From CAYQMF01 sp964418595 (GTDB taxonomy: Bacteria; Planctomycetota; UBA1135; UBA2386), in contig CAYQMF010000048.1 in assembly GCA_964418595.1 (NCBI GenBank), forward strand, positions 1 to 41,808: 41,808 nt of DNA, written 5' to 3'. Below the pieces are notes generated by a model that saw only the letters and a program-made list of their open reading frames with translations, was not told where the DNA came from and searched no databases. Positions within the stretch are counted from its first letter, which is position 1, and each line of letters begins with the position of its first letter. The position numbers were made by a program, and so were the translations under genes. This document shows positions 24,866 through 33,092 of this stretch, one piece after another.

Positions 24866-25948
24866 ATGGGAACGACGACGGAGAGCCCGATCGCGAGCCC
24901 GCTCTGGCGGCGAGCGAGCGTCGAGGAGCGCCTGCTCTTCGCCTGCATGCGCCAGGAGCTGGACGCGGCGTGGCGCGCGCGCATCGTGTCGCTCGCGGCC
25001 GACGAGCGGCTCGCCTGGCCGATCGTGCTGCGCACGGCGGTGAGGCACCAGGTCGCACCCCTCGTATTGCAGCATTTGCTGGCGACGGGATCGCTGGCCC
25101 GCGCTCCGGCCGAGGTGCAGGGCGCCTTCCACCACGAACTCCTGGCGAACCTCGGCGCCAAGGCCGCCATGCGGCGCGCGTTGGTCGAGGCGTTGGCCTA
25201 CTTCCGGACCGAGCGGGTCGACGTCCTCGCCGTGAAGGGCACGAGCCTCGACCTGCGGCTGTTCACCGACGCGGCCGCCACGGTCTCCGGCGACGTCGAC
25301 CTCCTCCTGCGCCCCGACTGGGACGCGACCGACGCCAGGGTCCACGCCCGCGTTGCCGCGCTGAATGCTGGCACGCCGGTGGTCGACGTCGACTTCGCGC
25401 GCCACCCGGATCTCGTGATGAATGGCGTGCTTCCGGTCGACTTCGCGGCGATCTGGGCCCGCGCGGTGCGCACCTCGGTCGATGGCGAGCCGGTGCACGT
25501 GATGTGCGTCGAGCACGAACTGCTGTGCGCTGCGATCAACGCGGCCCGCAAGCGGTACTTCCGACTCAAGTCGCTCCTCGAGATCGGCGAGCTGCTGCGC
25601 CGCCATCGGGATCTCGACCTGGACGAAGTCGCGCGGTGCGCACGCGCGTGGCGTTGCGCCGGCATCGTGTACGCGGCACTGATGGCGACGACGCACGCCG
25701 TCGGCGCGCCCACGCCGCGCGACCTGGCCGCACGCCTGCGCCTCGGGGGGCTGCATGCCAGCATCCTCGACGGCCTTGTCCAGCGCATGTCGGGGGCGAG
25801 CCTGCTGACCTTGCACGACGGCCTGCACGTGCGGGGCAAGCGGCTGGGTCGCGCACTGCTCCTGCCCTACGCGAGCCTGGGGCTGCGCGGCGCCGTGCGG
25901 GCATTCACCGTGGCGGTGCGAGGCGCACGGCACGGACGCGCGCGATGA
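24866..25948 (+). CDS. Nucleotidyltransferase family 5 protein (NTP_transf_5)
   Basis: 360 residues, starting 3 bases after the permease stop. The diagnostic block is VLAVKGTSLDLRLF (Lys124) then TVSGDVDLLLRPDW with Asp143 and Asp145, the metal-binding pair. Later come CVEHELLCAAINAARKRYFR and a helical C-terminus of the kind seen in uncharacterised members found with PqqD, S26 and HPr-kinase-like genes in RiPP clusters. It would transfer a nucleotidyl group; in lasso clusters with the kinase it is linked to phosphate tailoring. It is the last gene of the run and is followed by a hairpin. Confidence 0.82.
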   Translation: MGTTTESPIASPLWRRASVEERLLFACMRQELDAAWRARIVSLAADERLAWPIVLRTAVRHQVAPLVLQHLLATGSLARAPAEVQGAFHHELLANLGAKAAMRRALVEALAYFRTERVDVLAVKGTSLDLRLFTDAAATVSGDVDLLLRPDWDATDARVHARVAALNAGTPVVDVDFARHPDLVMNGVLPVDFAAIWARAVRTSVDGEPVHVMCVEHELLCAAINAARKRYFRLKSLLEIGELLRRHRDLDLDEVARCARAWRCAGIVYAALMATTHAVGAPTPRDLAARLRLGGLHASILDGLVQRMSGASLLTLHDGLHVRGKRLGRALLLPYASLGLRGAVRAFTVAVRGARHGRAR

Positions 25949-25979
25949 GCCGAACCGCGCCTCCGCGGGTCAGTCGGCT
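25948..25979. terminator. Bidirectional hairpin between convergent genes
   Basis: Outer arms AGCCGA (25948-25953) and TCGGCT (25974-25979), inner arms CCGCG (25955-25959) and CGCGG (25964-25968), loop CCTC. It lies exactly between the nucleotidyltransferase gene and the convergent gene at 25970-27109 and ends the cluster transcript. No T-run on the plus strand. Confidence 0.5.
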
Positions 25980-27109
25980 TCCTGCGCAGCCGCGACCGCG
26001 GTGAGGATCCGGTAGGTGAACTCCTCGAACTCCTCGAGGATCGCGGGCGTGATCGTCACCGCGGCTGCGAGGTTGAGCGCCGGCCGCAGGATCGTTCGGG
26101 CGAGGTCGAGGAAGCGGAGCGCGTTGGGGTTCACCGGCGTGAAATGGTTCTCGAGCAGCTTGCCGATGATGGTCTCGAGGTTCCACGCCTCCGGTGAACC
26201 ACCGAGCGTGAAGCGCTGGCGGTTGGCGAGGCCGAAGTCGATGGCCGCGGCCTCGATGATCGAACCCAGGTGCGCGATGCCGAGGCGGTGATCGCCGGCG
26301 TCGCGCGCGCGCACGAACGCCGCGATGTCCAGCTCGAGCATCGCGCGCAGGCGTGGGTCGGCCAGGTACCTCGGGTCGAAGCCCGCCACGCCGGCGCGGC
26401 GCGACGGCGCGGGCTCGGCTGGGAGGGTCGAGTGCAACTGCGGCGAGGAGGGCGAGATCCCGGCGTGCAGGCGCGCGGCGGCGATCGAGTCGCCGAGCGC
26501 CGGGTCGGGGCGCCACGCCGGCCGCGGCGCGACGGGCGGAGGCGTGGGCGCTGCCGGCGCCGGGGAAGCCTGTCCGATGGGTGCAGGCACGCGGAGGTCG
26601 GAGGACAGGTCCTGGACGAGGGCGAGACCGACGCCGTCGGGGCCCGCCATGAGCCGATGCTGGATGTCGCGTTGGATCGCTTGAACCGCCGACGACCCCT
26701 GGTTCGCCGCGGCGGTGAGCGGCTCGATCCGGCGCGTGGCGAGACGCGCGCACCAGGCACCGAGGATCTCGCGCCGATCGTCGGCACCACTGCCGGAACT
26801 CCAGTCGCGCCGACCGGGATCGGCGCTGGTCCGATCCAGCCGCCCGACCTCGTGCAGTGCGCACGACGCGATGAGGTTCTGGTCTTCCTCCGTCAGGTCG
26901 AGGTCGACGGCATCGCCCACGATCGCGACGAACCGCTGCAGGTAGGTGCGGAGGCGACGGAGGTGGGCGTAGACCTGGGCGCCGTTCTTGGCGAGGCCGG
27001 TGGCCGCGGTCCCGCGGGCGATCGTCTCGTCGCGCAGCTCGTCCAGCCCGAGTCGGATGGCGTCCAGCAAGTGGCCCAAGCCGGCCTTGTCGATGGCCCA
27101 ATGTGTCAT
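25970..27109 (-). CDS. Hypothetical protein with Pro-rich linker and HEPN-like C-terminus
   Basis: 379 residues, ATG 27109. The N-terminal part (1-150) is helical: LGHLLDAIRLGLDELRDETI and VYAHLRRLRTYLQRFVAIVG. A Pro/Ala-rich linker (about 185-235, PAPAAPTPPPVAPRPAW) joins it to a C-terminal helical domain (260-379): MLELDIAAFVRARDAGDHRL, GIAHLGSIIEAAAIDFGLA and EEFEEFTYRILTAVAAA. The second domain resembles HEPN-like helical bundles, in which a cluster of small helices surrounds an I-E-A motif, but I do not see the usual R-x4-H catalytic pair, so this is weak. It diverges from glcD and does not belong to the peptide cluster by direction. Function unknown. Confidence 0.6.
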   Translation of the reverse strand: MTHWAIDKAGLGHLLDAIRLGLDELRDETIARGTAATGLAKNGAQVYAHLRRLRTYLQRFVAIVGDAVDLDLTEEDQNLIASCALHEVGRLDRTSADPGRRDWSSGSGADDRREILGAWCARLATRRIEPLTAAANQGSSAVQAIQRDIQHRLMAGPDGVGLALVQDLSSDLRVPAPIGQASPAPAAPTPPPVAPRPAWRPDPALGDSIAAARLHAGISPSSPQLHSTLPAEPAPSRRAGVAGFDPRYLADPRLRAMLELDIAAFVRARDAGDHRLGIAHLGSIIEAAAIDFGLANRQRFTLGGSPEAWNLETIIGKLLENHFTPVNPNALRFLDLARTILRPALNLAAAVTITPAILEEFEEFTYRILTAVAAAQEAD

Positions 27110-27265
27110 GGCAGCAGGTCTGTTCGGATATCGGGTACTTGCTGTCGAGACTTGATGCGCACCGGCCAGGTCCGACGCCGCGACGGACCGGTCGCGGTCG
27201 CACGGTCGGCCCGTTGCGATCGGCGAGTGACCGCTCCCACGGCGTGCGTATGCTGCGCCGCGCCC

Positions 27266-28717
27266 ATGCTCGAAGTGCAGGCCTCCCTCCGAGCCATGCT
27301 CGGGCCCGATCGCGCGCTGTTCGCGAAGGACGCGCTCCTCGCCTACGAGTGCGACGGCTTCACGGTGCACCGGGCCCCCCCCGCGGGGGTGGTGCTACCG
27401 GAGACCACCGAGGAGGTGGCAGCGATCGTGGGCGTGCTCTCGCGCGCGGGAGTCCCGTTCGTGCCGCGCGGGGCGGGCACCTGCCTCTCCGGCGGGCCGA
27501 CGCCGACGCGGCCTTCGATCGTGATCGAGACGGCGCGCATGCGTCGGATCCTGCGCGTCGAGAGCGAAGACCTCTTCGCCGTGGTGCAGCCCGGCGTGGT
27601 CAATCTCGACCTCACGCGACACGTCCACCATCTGGGTCTGCACTACGCGCCCGACCCCAGCAGCCAGAGCGTGTGCACGATCGGGGGCAACCTGGCGGAG
27701 AACAGCGGCGGCCCGCATTGCTTCAAGTACGGCATGACCACCGACCACGTGCTGGGCGCGAAGATCGTGCTCGCCGATGGCAGCGTGGTGGACCTCGGTG
27801 GCGAAGCGACGCCGCGCCCGCCGCACGGACTCGACCTGACCGGCCTGTTCACCGGAAGCGAGGGGACGTTCGGGATCGCCACGGAGATCACCGTTCGCCT
27901 CAGCCGCAACCCCGCCGAGATCCGGACGATGCTGGCCGCGTTTCCTGCGATGCAGGCGGCCTGCGCCGTCGTGTCGGAGATCATCGGAGCCGGCGCGCTC
28001 CCGGCGGCGCTCGAGATCCTCGACCGCGCGACGATCGCCGCGGTCGAAGCGTCCGTGTATCGCGCCGGATACCCCACCGACGCCGACGCGGTGCTGCTCG
28101 TGGAGGTCGATGGGTCGGCCGAGCAGGTCGCCGCCGACGCCGAGCTCGTCGAACGCCTGTGCCGCAGCCGCGGTGCGCTGAGCTTCGAGTCGGCGTCGAC
28201 GGCCGATGAGCGCAAGCGCCTGTGGAAGGGGCGCAAGGGCGCGTTCGGCGCCATGGGTCGACTGCGTCCCGACCTGTACGTGCTCGACGGAGTCGTGCCG
28301 CGCACCCGACTGGAGGAGGCGCTGCATCGAATCGGCGAGATCGCGACGCGCCACCGCGTGACGCTGACCAACGTGTTCCACGCGGGCGACGGCAACCTGC
28401 ACCCCAACATCTCCTTCGACGGGCGTGACGCCGACGAGACGCAGCGCGTGCTGGCCGCGGGCTACGAGATCCTCCAGGTGTGCATGGCGCTCGGCGGAAG
28501 CATCTCCGGCGAGCACGGCGTCGGCTCGGAGAAGCTCGCGCACGTGCCGCTCATGTTCACGGACGCGGACCTCGAGACGATGGCGGCGGTGCGCGGGGCG
28601 TTCGATCCGAGTGGACTCTGCAACCCGGGCAAGGTGCTGCCGCAGCGCGGCTCGTGCGCCGAGCCGGCGCGTTGGCCGGCGATGGTGGACGCCGTGCTCG
28701 CGGAGGATCACGAGTGA
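27266..28717 (+). CDS. glcD: Glycolate oxidase FAD-binding subunit GlcD
   Basis: 483 residues. FAD-binding type 4 (PCMH) domain at about 40-220: VPFVPRGAGTCLSGGPTPTR, then PDPSSQSVCTIGGNLAENSG, FKYGMTTDHVLGAKIVLADG and GSEGTFGIATEITVRL. The C-terminal FAD-oxidase domain has NVFHAGDGNLHPNI and SISGEHGVGSEK. It oxidises glycolate (or lactate-like 2-hydroxyacids) to the 2-oxoacid. ATG 27266 gives the usual N-terminus. It is the first of three genes with GTGA and ATGA overlaps (glcDEF). Confidence 0.92.
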   Translation: MLEVQASLRAMLGPDRALFAKDALLAYECDGFTVHRAPPAGVVLPETTEEVAAIVGVLSRAGVPFVPRGAGTCLSGGPTPTRPSIVIETARMRRILRVESEDLFAVVQPGVVNLDLTRHVHHLGLHYAPDPSSQSVCTIGGNLAENSGGPHCFKYGMTTDHVLGAKIVLADGSVVDLGGEATPRPPHGLDLTGLFTGSEGTFGIATEITVRLSRNPAEIRTMLAAFPAMQAACAVVSEIIGAGALPAALEILDRATIAAVEASVYRAGYPTDADAVLLVEVDGSAEQVAADAELVERLCRSRGALSFESASTADERKRLWKGRKGAFGAMGRLRPDLYVLDGVVPRTRLEEALHRIGEIATRHRVTLTNVFHAGDGNLHPNISFDGRDADETQRVLAAGYEILQVCMALGGSISGEHGVGSEKLAHVPLMFTDADLETMAAVRGAFDPSGLCNPGKVLPQRGSCAEPARWPAMVDAVLAEDHE

Positions 28718-29778
28718 CGGCGCTCGACTTCGAGGTCGCGGGCTCGACGCGCGTGACGTCGGTCGACGAGGCATGTTCGTTCCTTCGCGACCACGCGGCG
28801 GGCGCGGTCCGGCTGTGCGGGACCGGCGGGCACCAGGACCGCATCCCGGCCCCGGGCGCGGCCGCGTGGCTCTTGCGTCTCGACGGTCTGCGCCGGATCG
28901 AGCGGCTCGACGCAGGGGATCTCACCTGTTCGGTGCAGGTCGGAGTCACGCACACGGCGTTGGCAGAGGCGCTCGCACCGCATCGGGTCGAGCTTGCGTG
29001 CGACGGGGCCGGTTCGCTCGGCGGGAGCTTCGCGCGCGGCGAGTTCGCCCCGCTGGCGCCGGGCGCGGCCAGCGCGCGCGGGTTGCTGCTGGGGCTCGAA
29101 GGCGTGCGCAGCGACGGAGTGCAGTTCAAGGTCGGGGCACGCGTCGTGAAGAGCGTGGCCGGCTTCGACCTGCACAAGGCTTTCGTGGGCAGCCGCGGCC
29201 GACTCTTCGCCGCGACGGTGCTGCACCTCAAGCTGCGGGCGTGCCCGCCGGCGCGCGTGCATTTCGAGCGGACCGGCCTCGACGCCACGGCTGCTCTTTC
29301 GCTGCTGCGGGCGCTGCGCATGCACGCGAGTCCACCGGCGCGGCTCGTGCTGGAGCGCGCCGCCAACGGCGCGTGCCGGGTGGCAGGCACGGTGGAGGGC
29401 GCACCTGCGCACGTCGAACGGATGCGCGCGGAGCACGCGATGCAGGCGATCGCTGCCGCTCCGGGATTCGGGATGCGGGCAGCGACCGGGCGCGAAGTGA
29501 TCGACGGCTTCGTGCGCCCGAGCCAGATCGCCGCGTTGCTGGCGGCACTGCCGGCGAGCACGCTGGCCCGCGTCTCCGGCACGGGGCAGTTCCAGTCGAG
29601 CCTCACCCCCGCGGAGACCGACGACCTCCTGGCACACCTGCCCGCGATCGGCGTGTGCGCGGAGGTCCGCGTCGGGACGGCCGGGCGCCGCGGTCAGGCA
29701 ACTCCCGTGGCACCGTCCGTGCTCGCCCTGGAAGCACGCGTGCGCGCCGCGCTGGATCCGCGAGGGCGCTTCCGATGA
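28714..29778 (+). CDS. glcE: Glycolate oxidase FAD-binding subunit GlcE
   Basis: 354 residues. A shorter FAD-binding type 4 protein: VRLCGTGGHQDRIPAPGAAA, LDAGDLTCSVQVGVTHTALA, RGLLLGLEGVRSDGVQFKVG and VVKSVAGFDLHKAFVGSRG. It is the second FAD-binding subunit of the glycolate oxidase complex and is shorter than GlcD as usual. GTG 28714 overlaps the glcD stop. It works with the iron-sulfur subunit encoded immediately after. Confidence 0.88.
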   Translation: MTALDFEVAGSTRVTSVDEACSFLRDHAAGAVRLCGTGGHQDRIPAPGAAAWLLRLDGLRRIERLDAGDLTCSVQVGVTHTALAEALAPHRVELACDGAGSLGGSFARGEFAPLAPGAASARGLLLGLEGVRSDGVQFKVGARVVKSVAGFDLHKAFVGSRGRLFAATVLHLKLRACPPARVHFERTGLDATAALSLLRALRMHASPPARLVLERAANGACRVAGTVEGAPAHVERMRAEHAMQAIAAAPGFGMRAATGREVIDGFVRPSQIAALLAALPASTLARVSGTGQFQSSLTPAETDDLLAHLPAIGVCAEVRVGTAGRRGQATPVAPSVLALEARVRAALDPRGRFR

Positions 29779-31055
29779 CAGCCAACCCCGGCACGGCGGC
29801 GAACAGCGTGTACGCGCGCTCCCTCGACTGCGTGCACTGCGGTCTCTGCCTCGAGGCGTGCCCCACCTACAAGGTGCTCGGCCTCGAGACCGACTCGCCG
29901 CGCGGGCGCATCTACCTCATGCGCGCGCTCGCGGAGGGCAAGGTCGAGGACCAGGACGCGATCCGCCCCCACCTCGATCGCTGCATCGACTGCCGCGCGT
30001 GCGAGAGCGTGTGTCCATCCGGCGTGCAATACGGCACGATGCTCGAGACCGCGCGCGCAGAGATGGAGGCCGCGAGCCCGGCGCGAGGCTTCACCGCGCG
30101 CGTGCGTCGGTTCCTGCTCTGGCATCTGGTGGCGCACCAGCGCCGCCTGCGGTGGGCGTTCCGTCTCGCGTGGCTCGGAGAACGGCTCGGGCTGCGCCGC
30201 CTCGCCGTCTGGCTCCGTCTTCTGCCGCGCTGGCAGGACGCGCTGCTGCCGAGGATCCCGGGCGGTGGCGAGCGCGCGCCGCTGGTCGGCACCTTCGCGC
30301 CCGCAGCAGCGTCGCGCGGCACGGTGCTGCTGTTCACCGGCTGCGTGATGGAGCAGATGTTCGGGCGCATCAATCGCACGACGCGCGACGTCCTCGTCGC
30401 CAATGGGTTCACGGTGCGCGTACCGACCGCGCAGGGCTGCTGCGGCGCGCTCCTCGTGCACAACGGGCAGAAGGCGCGCGCCCGGCAGTTGGCCGCACGG
30501 AACGTCGCGGCCTTCGCGGGCGAGGAGACGATCGTGGTGAACAGCGCGGGCTGTGGTTGCGCGCTGCGGGAGTACGGTCACCTGCTGGAGACCGCCGATG
30601 GCGAGGCGTTCGCCGCGCGCGTGCGGGACGTGTCCGAAGTGCTCGCGGAGGCCGGGCTCACGGCGACGCCAGCGGCGTTCGACGGCCGGGTCGCCTACGA
30701 CGATCCCTGCCACCTCTGCCACGGCCAGGGCGTGCGGGCCCAGCCGCGCGCGCTGCTCCGGCAGGTGCCGGACCTCGAACTCGTCCCCCACACGGAGCCC
30801 GAGGAGTGCTGCGGATCCGGCGGTATCTACAACCTTGCCCAGCGCCACCTCGCCGCCGAGATCGGCCGGCGCAAGGCCGGGCATCTCATCGCCAGCGGGG
30901 CCGACTGCGTCGCGACCGGCAACCCGGGGTGCATGCTCCAGATCCGCGCCCACCTACGGGCGGCCGGAAGCGAGATGCGAGTCGTGCACCCGATCGAACT
31001 CCTGGCTCCCGCTCGCGGGAGAGAATCTCGGGATCATGGTGCCGCCGAGGAGTAG
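29775..31055 (+). CDS. glcF: Glycolate oxidase iron-sulfur subunit GlcF
   Basis: 426 residues. Two 4Fe-4S ferredoxin motifs at the N-terminus, CVHCGLCLEACP and CIDCRACESVCP, followed by two Cys-rich CCG domains: GCCGALLVHNG and later EECCGSGGIYNLA, with CHLCHGQGVRAQPRALL between. This subunit carries electrons from the FAD subunits to the quinone pool. The ATGA overlap with glcE supports one complex. The reading continues to 31055 with a short extra tail. Confidence 0.92.
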   Translation: MTANPGTAANSVYARSLDCVHCGLCLEACPTYKVLGLETDSPRGRIYLMRALAEGKVEDQDAIRPHLDRCIDCRACESVCPSGVQYGTMLETARAEMEAASPARGFTARVRRFLLWHLVAHQRRLRWAFRLAWLGERLGLRRLAVWLRLLPRWQDALLPRIPGGGERAPLVGTFAPAAASRGTVLLFTGCVMEQMFGRINRTTRDVLVANGFTVRVPTAQGCCGALLVHNGQKARARQLAARNVAAFAGEETIVVNSAGCGCALREYGHLLETADGEAFAARVRDVSEVLAEAGLTATPAAFDGRVAYDDPCHLCHGQGVRAQPRALLRQVPDLELVPHTEPEECCGSGGIYNLAQRHLAAEIGRRKAGHLIASGADCVATGNPGCMLQIRAHLRAAGSEMRVVHPIELLAPARGRESRDHGAAEE

Positions 31056-31065
31056 TGCGGGTCGT

Positions 31066-31911
31066 ATGCGCGCCCTCGCCTCCGTCCTCTCCCTGCGTTC
31101 GCTCGCCGCGATCGGCGGACTGTCGATCGTGGGCGCCTTCACCCTGTGGTGGACCAACACGGTCCCGAGTCTCGACCTCGCGCCCGACGCCCGCCCGACG
31201 TGGCGATCGCCGGGCAGCGCCGCCCTGATGGCGGCACGGCTGCCGATGCAGCGCGATCTGCTCGAGGCATTCGTGAAGGCACAGGCCGAGCGCTGTACGG
31301 CGGCCGGCGCTACGGCCGAGGACTGGCGCGTGCTCAGCGAAGCACACCTCGAGTGCGTCCTGCAGATGACCTCCGTGAAGGGGATGGCCGTCGCGCGGCC
31401 GGCGTTCGCCAAACCACCGACGGCGATGCTCCAGCACCTGGATGCGGGCGAGCAGGCCATCACGCGTGCTCGCGCCCTCGGCGACAGGCACAGCGAGACG
31501 GCGCGGATCGAGGCTGGCCTCAAGTCCAACCGCATCGTCGGAGTCGCGAGCGCGCTGCGCCTGGGTGGCGAGATCGACCGCCTCATCGCCGAGGCGGCGG
31601 AACGGGATCAGGGCAACCCACACGTCGCGGTCGCGCAGGGCTGCCGGCTGGTGTTCGCGCCGAAGTTCCTGGGTGGCGATCCCCGCGCGGCGCTGGCGCT
31701 GTTCGAGCGGGCGGCCGAAGCCATGCCCGACGACGAGCGACCGATGATCTTCGCGGCGTTCGCGGCGGACATCCTCGGCGACGCCGCGCTCGCGCGACGT
31801 CACCTCGAGGCAGCCGCACAGCGCAACCCCGCCAACCGCTACGCACGCGAGGTCGCCGCGCGCCTCGCGCGCGGCGAGGCGGACGCCTTCGGCCGCGATG
31901 TGGATCGCTGA
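31066..31911 (+). CDS. Membrane-anchored TPR-like protein
   Basis: 281 residues. The start has one hydrophobic segment (SLAAIGGLSIVGAFTLWW) behind a basic residue, so a signal anchor. The rest is alpha-helical: WRVLSEAHLECVLQM, then IEAGLKSNRIVGVASALRLG, and a C-terminal repeat-like block, PRAALALFERAAEAMPDDER with ALARRHLEAAAQRNPANRYA, that fits TPR. I chose ATG 31066 because a GAGGAG site lies about 13 bases before it; ATG 31036 would overlap the glcF stop. No enzymatic motif seen. It may belong to the glcDEF transcript. Confidence 0.55.
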   Translation: MRALASVLSLRSLAAIGGLSIVGAFTLWWTNTVPSLDLAPDARPTWRSPGSAALMAARLPMQRDLLEAFVKAQAERCTAAGATAEDWRVLSEAHLECVLQMTSVKGMAVARPAFAKPPTAMLQHLDAGEQAITRARALGDRHSETARIEAGLKSNRIVGVASALRLGGEIDRLIAEAAERDQGNPHVAVAQGCRLVFAPKFLGGDPRAALALFERAAEAMPDDERPMIFAAFAADILGDAALARRHLEAAAQRNPANRYAREVAARLARGEADAFGRDVDR

Positions 31912-31936
31912 CCTGCCACTGCAACGTCTCGGCCGA

Positions 31937-32983
31937 TCAGCCGAACACGTGCCAGAGCGCCTGGCTCCCGGACAGCGCGCCGTTGGGGGCCCCGAGATCC
32001 AGCAGGAACCACTGCGAGAAGATCTGGCGGCGCCGCAGGGTCACGCCCGGGATCGGCAATGGCAAGAGGCCGACGCCCGCCGCCGACGTGGAGGTCGGGA
32101 TCATGACCAGCGCGTCGTTGTAGAGGAAGCAGCCGTTGCCGCCGATCACGCTCAGCTCGAACGGCAGCGGCACCGTGCCGTACATCGTCTTGCTGCCACC
32201 GACGACGAAGACCCCGGCCGTGCTCGGCGCGCCGAAGTCGAGGGTCTGCGCCCACGCGGGGTTGGGCGGGATGGGGAGGCCGCCGGAGGTTCCGGCGACC
32301 GGCGTGACGTTGCCCGCGCCAGGGCATCCGGTGCCGTACGGCACCGTCACGCCGTCGACGAAGTCGAACTCGGTGACGAGGCCGAACCCGTTCTGCGAGA
32401 GGGTCGCGTTCTGCAGGGTCGAGGGGTTGCCGGGAGCGAACAACCGCATCGTCTTGCTCAGCGCCGAGGTCGCAGTGAGGCACTCGTAGATGTAGGACTG
32501 GTTGTTGTTGCCGTTGCCGAACACCTTCAGGTCGATGACGACGCTGGACGCGCCGTCCCACGTGAACTCACGCGTGAAGTTGAACGTCACCGCGCGCGTT
32601 CCCGGCGGCGGGTTGGGCACCAGGTTCTGGATGCTGCGCGGCAGGACGAGCGTGACGTCGCGGGCCAGGTTGGAGTCGAACCGCGCGACGGGCAGAAGCC
32701 CGGGCGTCATGTGCGCCATCCGGATCTCGATGTCGACGTTGCTGCCCTGCTGGAGGACGCGTTGGCCGAGGAAGGCGAGACCCCGGATGCGCATGGGCCG
32801 ACCGACGCCGTTGAGCAGTTCGCTCGCCGCGTACCACTGCTGGTAGCGCGTGGGCGACGAGGCGAGGGGCAGGTTGTCCTGGCCGGTGGCGTAGGCGCCC
32901 GTGGGCAGTTGGAGGGTCTGGATCTGCGCCTCGAGGCCGCCCAGGAACAAGGACAAGCTGAGGATGGCGTGTGTAGCGTTCAT
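31937..32983 (-). CDS. Secreted protein with C-terminal recurring module
   Basis: 348 residues with signal peptide MNATHAILSLSLFLGGLEAQ. The first two thirds are beta-rich: LPTGAYATGQDNLPLASSPT, RIRGLAFLGQRVLQQGSNVD, and VIDLKVFGNGNNNQSYIYEC. The last 120 residues have YGTGCPGAGNVTPVAGTSGG and GNGCFLYNDALVMIPTSTSA, which is the shared module. Nothing catalytic is recognisable. Start ATG 32983 is chosen for the signal peptide; a start at 33016 adds a non-signal stretch. Probably a surface protein, convergent with the TPR gene. Confidence 0.7.
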   Translation of the reverse strand: MNATHAILSLSLFLGGLEAQIQTLQLPTGAYATGQDNLPLASSPTRYQQWYAASELLNGVGRPMRIRGLAFLGQRVLQQGSNVDIEIRMAHMTPGLLPVARFDSNLARDVTLVLPRSIQNLVPNPPPGTRAVTFNFTREFTWDGASSVVIDLKVFGNGNNNQSYIYECLTATSALSKTMRLFAPGNPSTLQNATLSQNGFGLVTEFDFVDGVTVPYGTGCPGAGNVTPVAGTSGGLPIPPNPAWAQTLDFGAPSTAGVFVVGGSKTMYGTVPLPFELSVIGGNGCFLYNDALVMIPTSTSAAGVGLLPLPIPGVTLRRRQIFSQWFLLDLGAPNGALSGSQALWHVFG

Positions 32984-33092
32984 TCGCGGTGGACGGCAGG
33001 GTGTCTTGGCGTGCATGTAGTCAGCCCGGGCGGACAGGCAACGCCGCCGGGCAGGGATCTACGGGGAAACGGCCGGGTCGGGGCGCGGCGGC

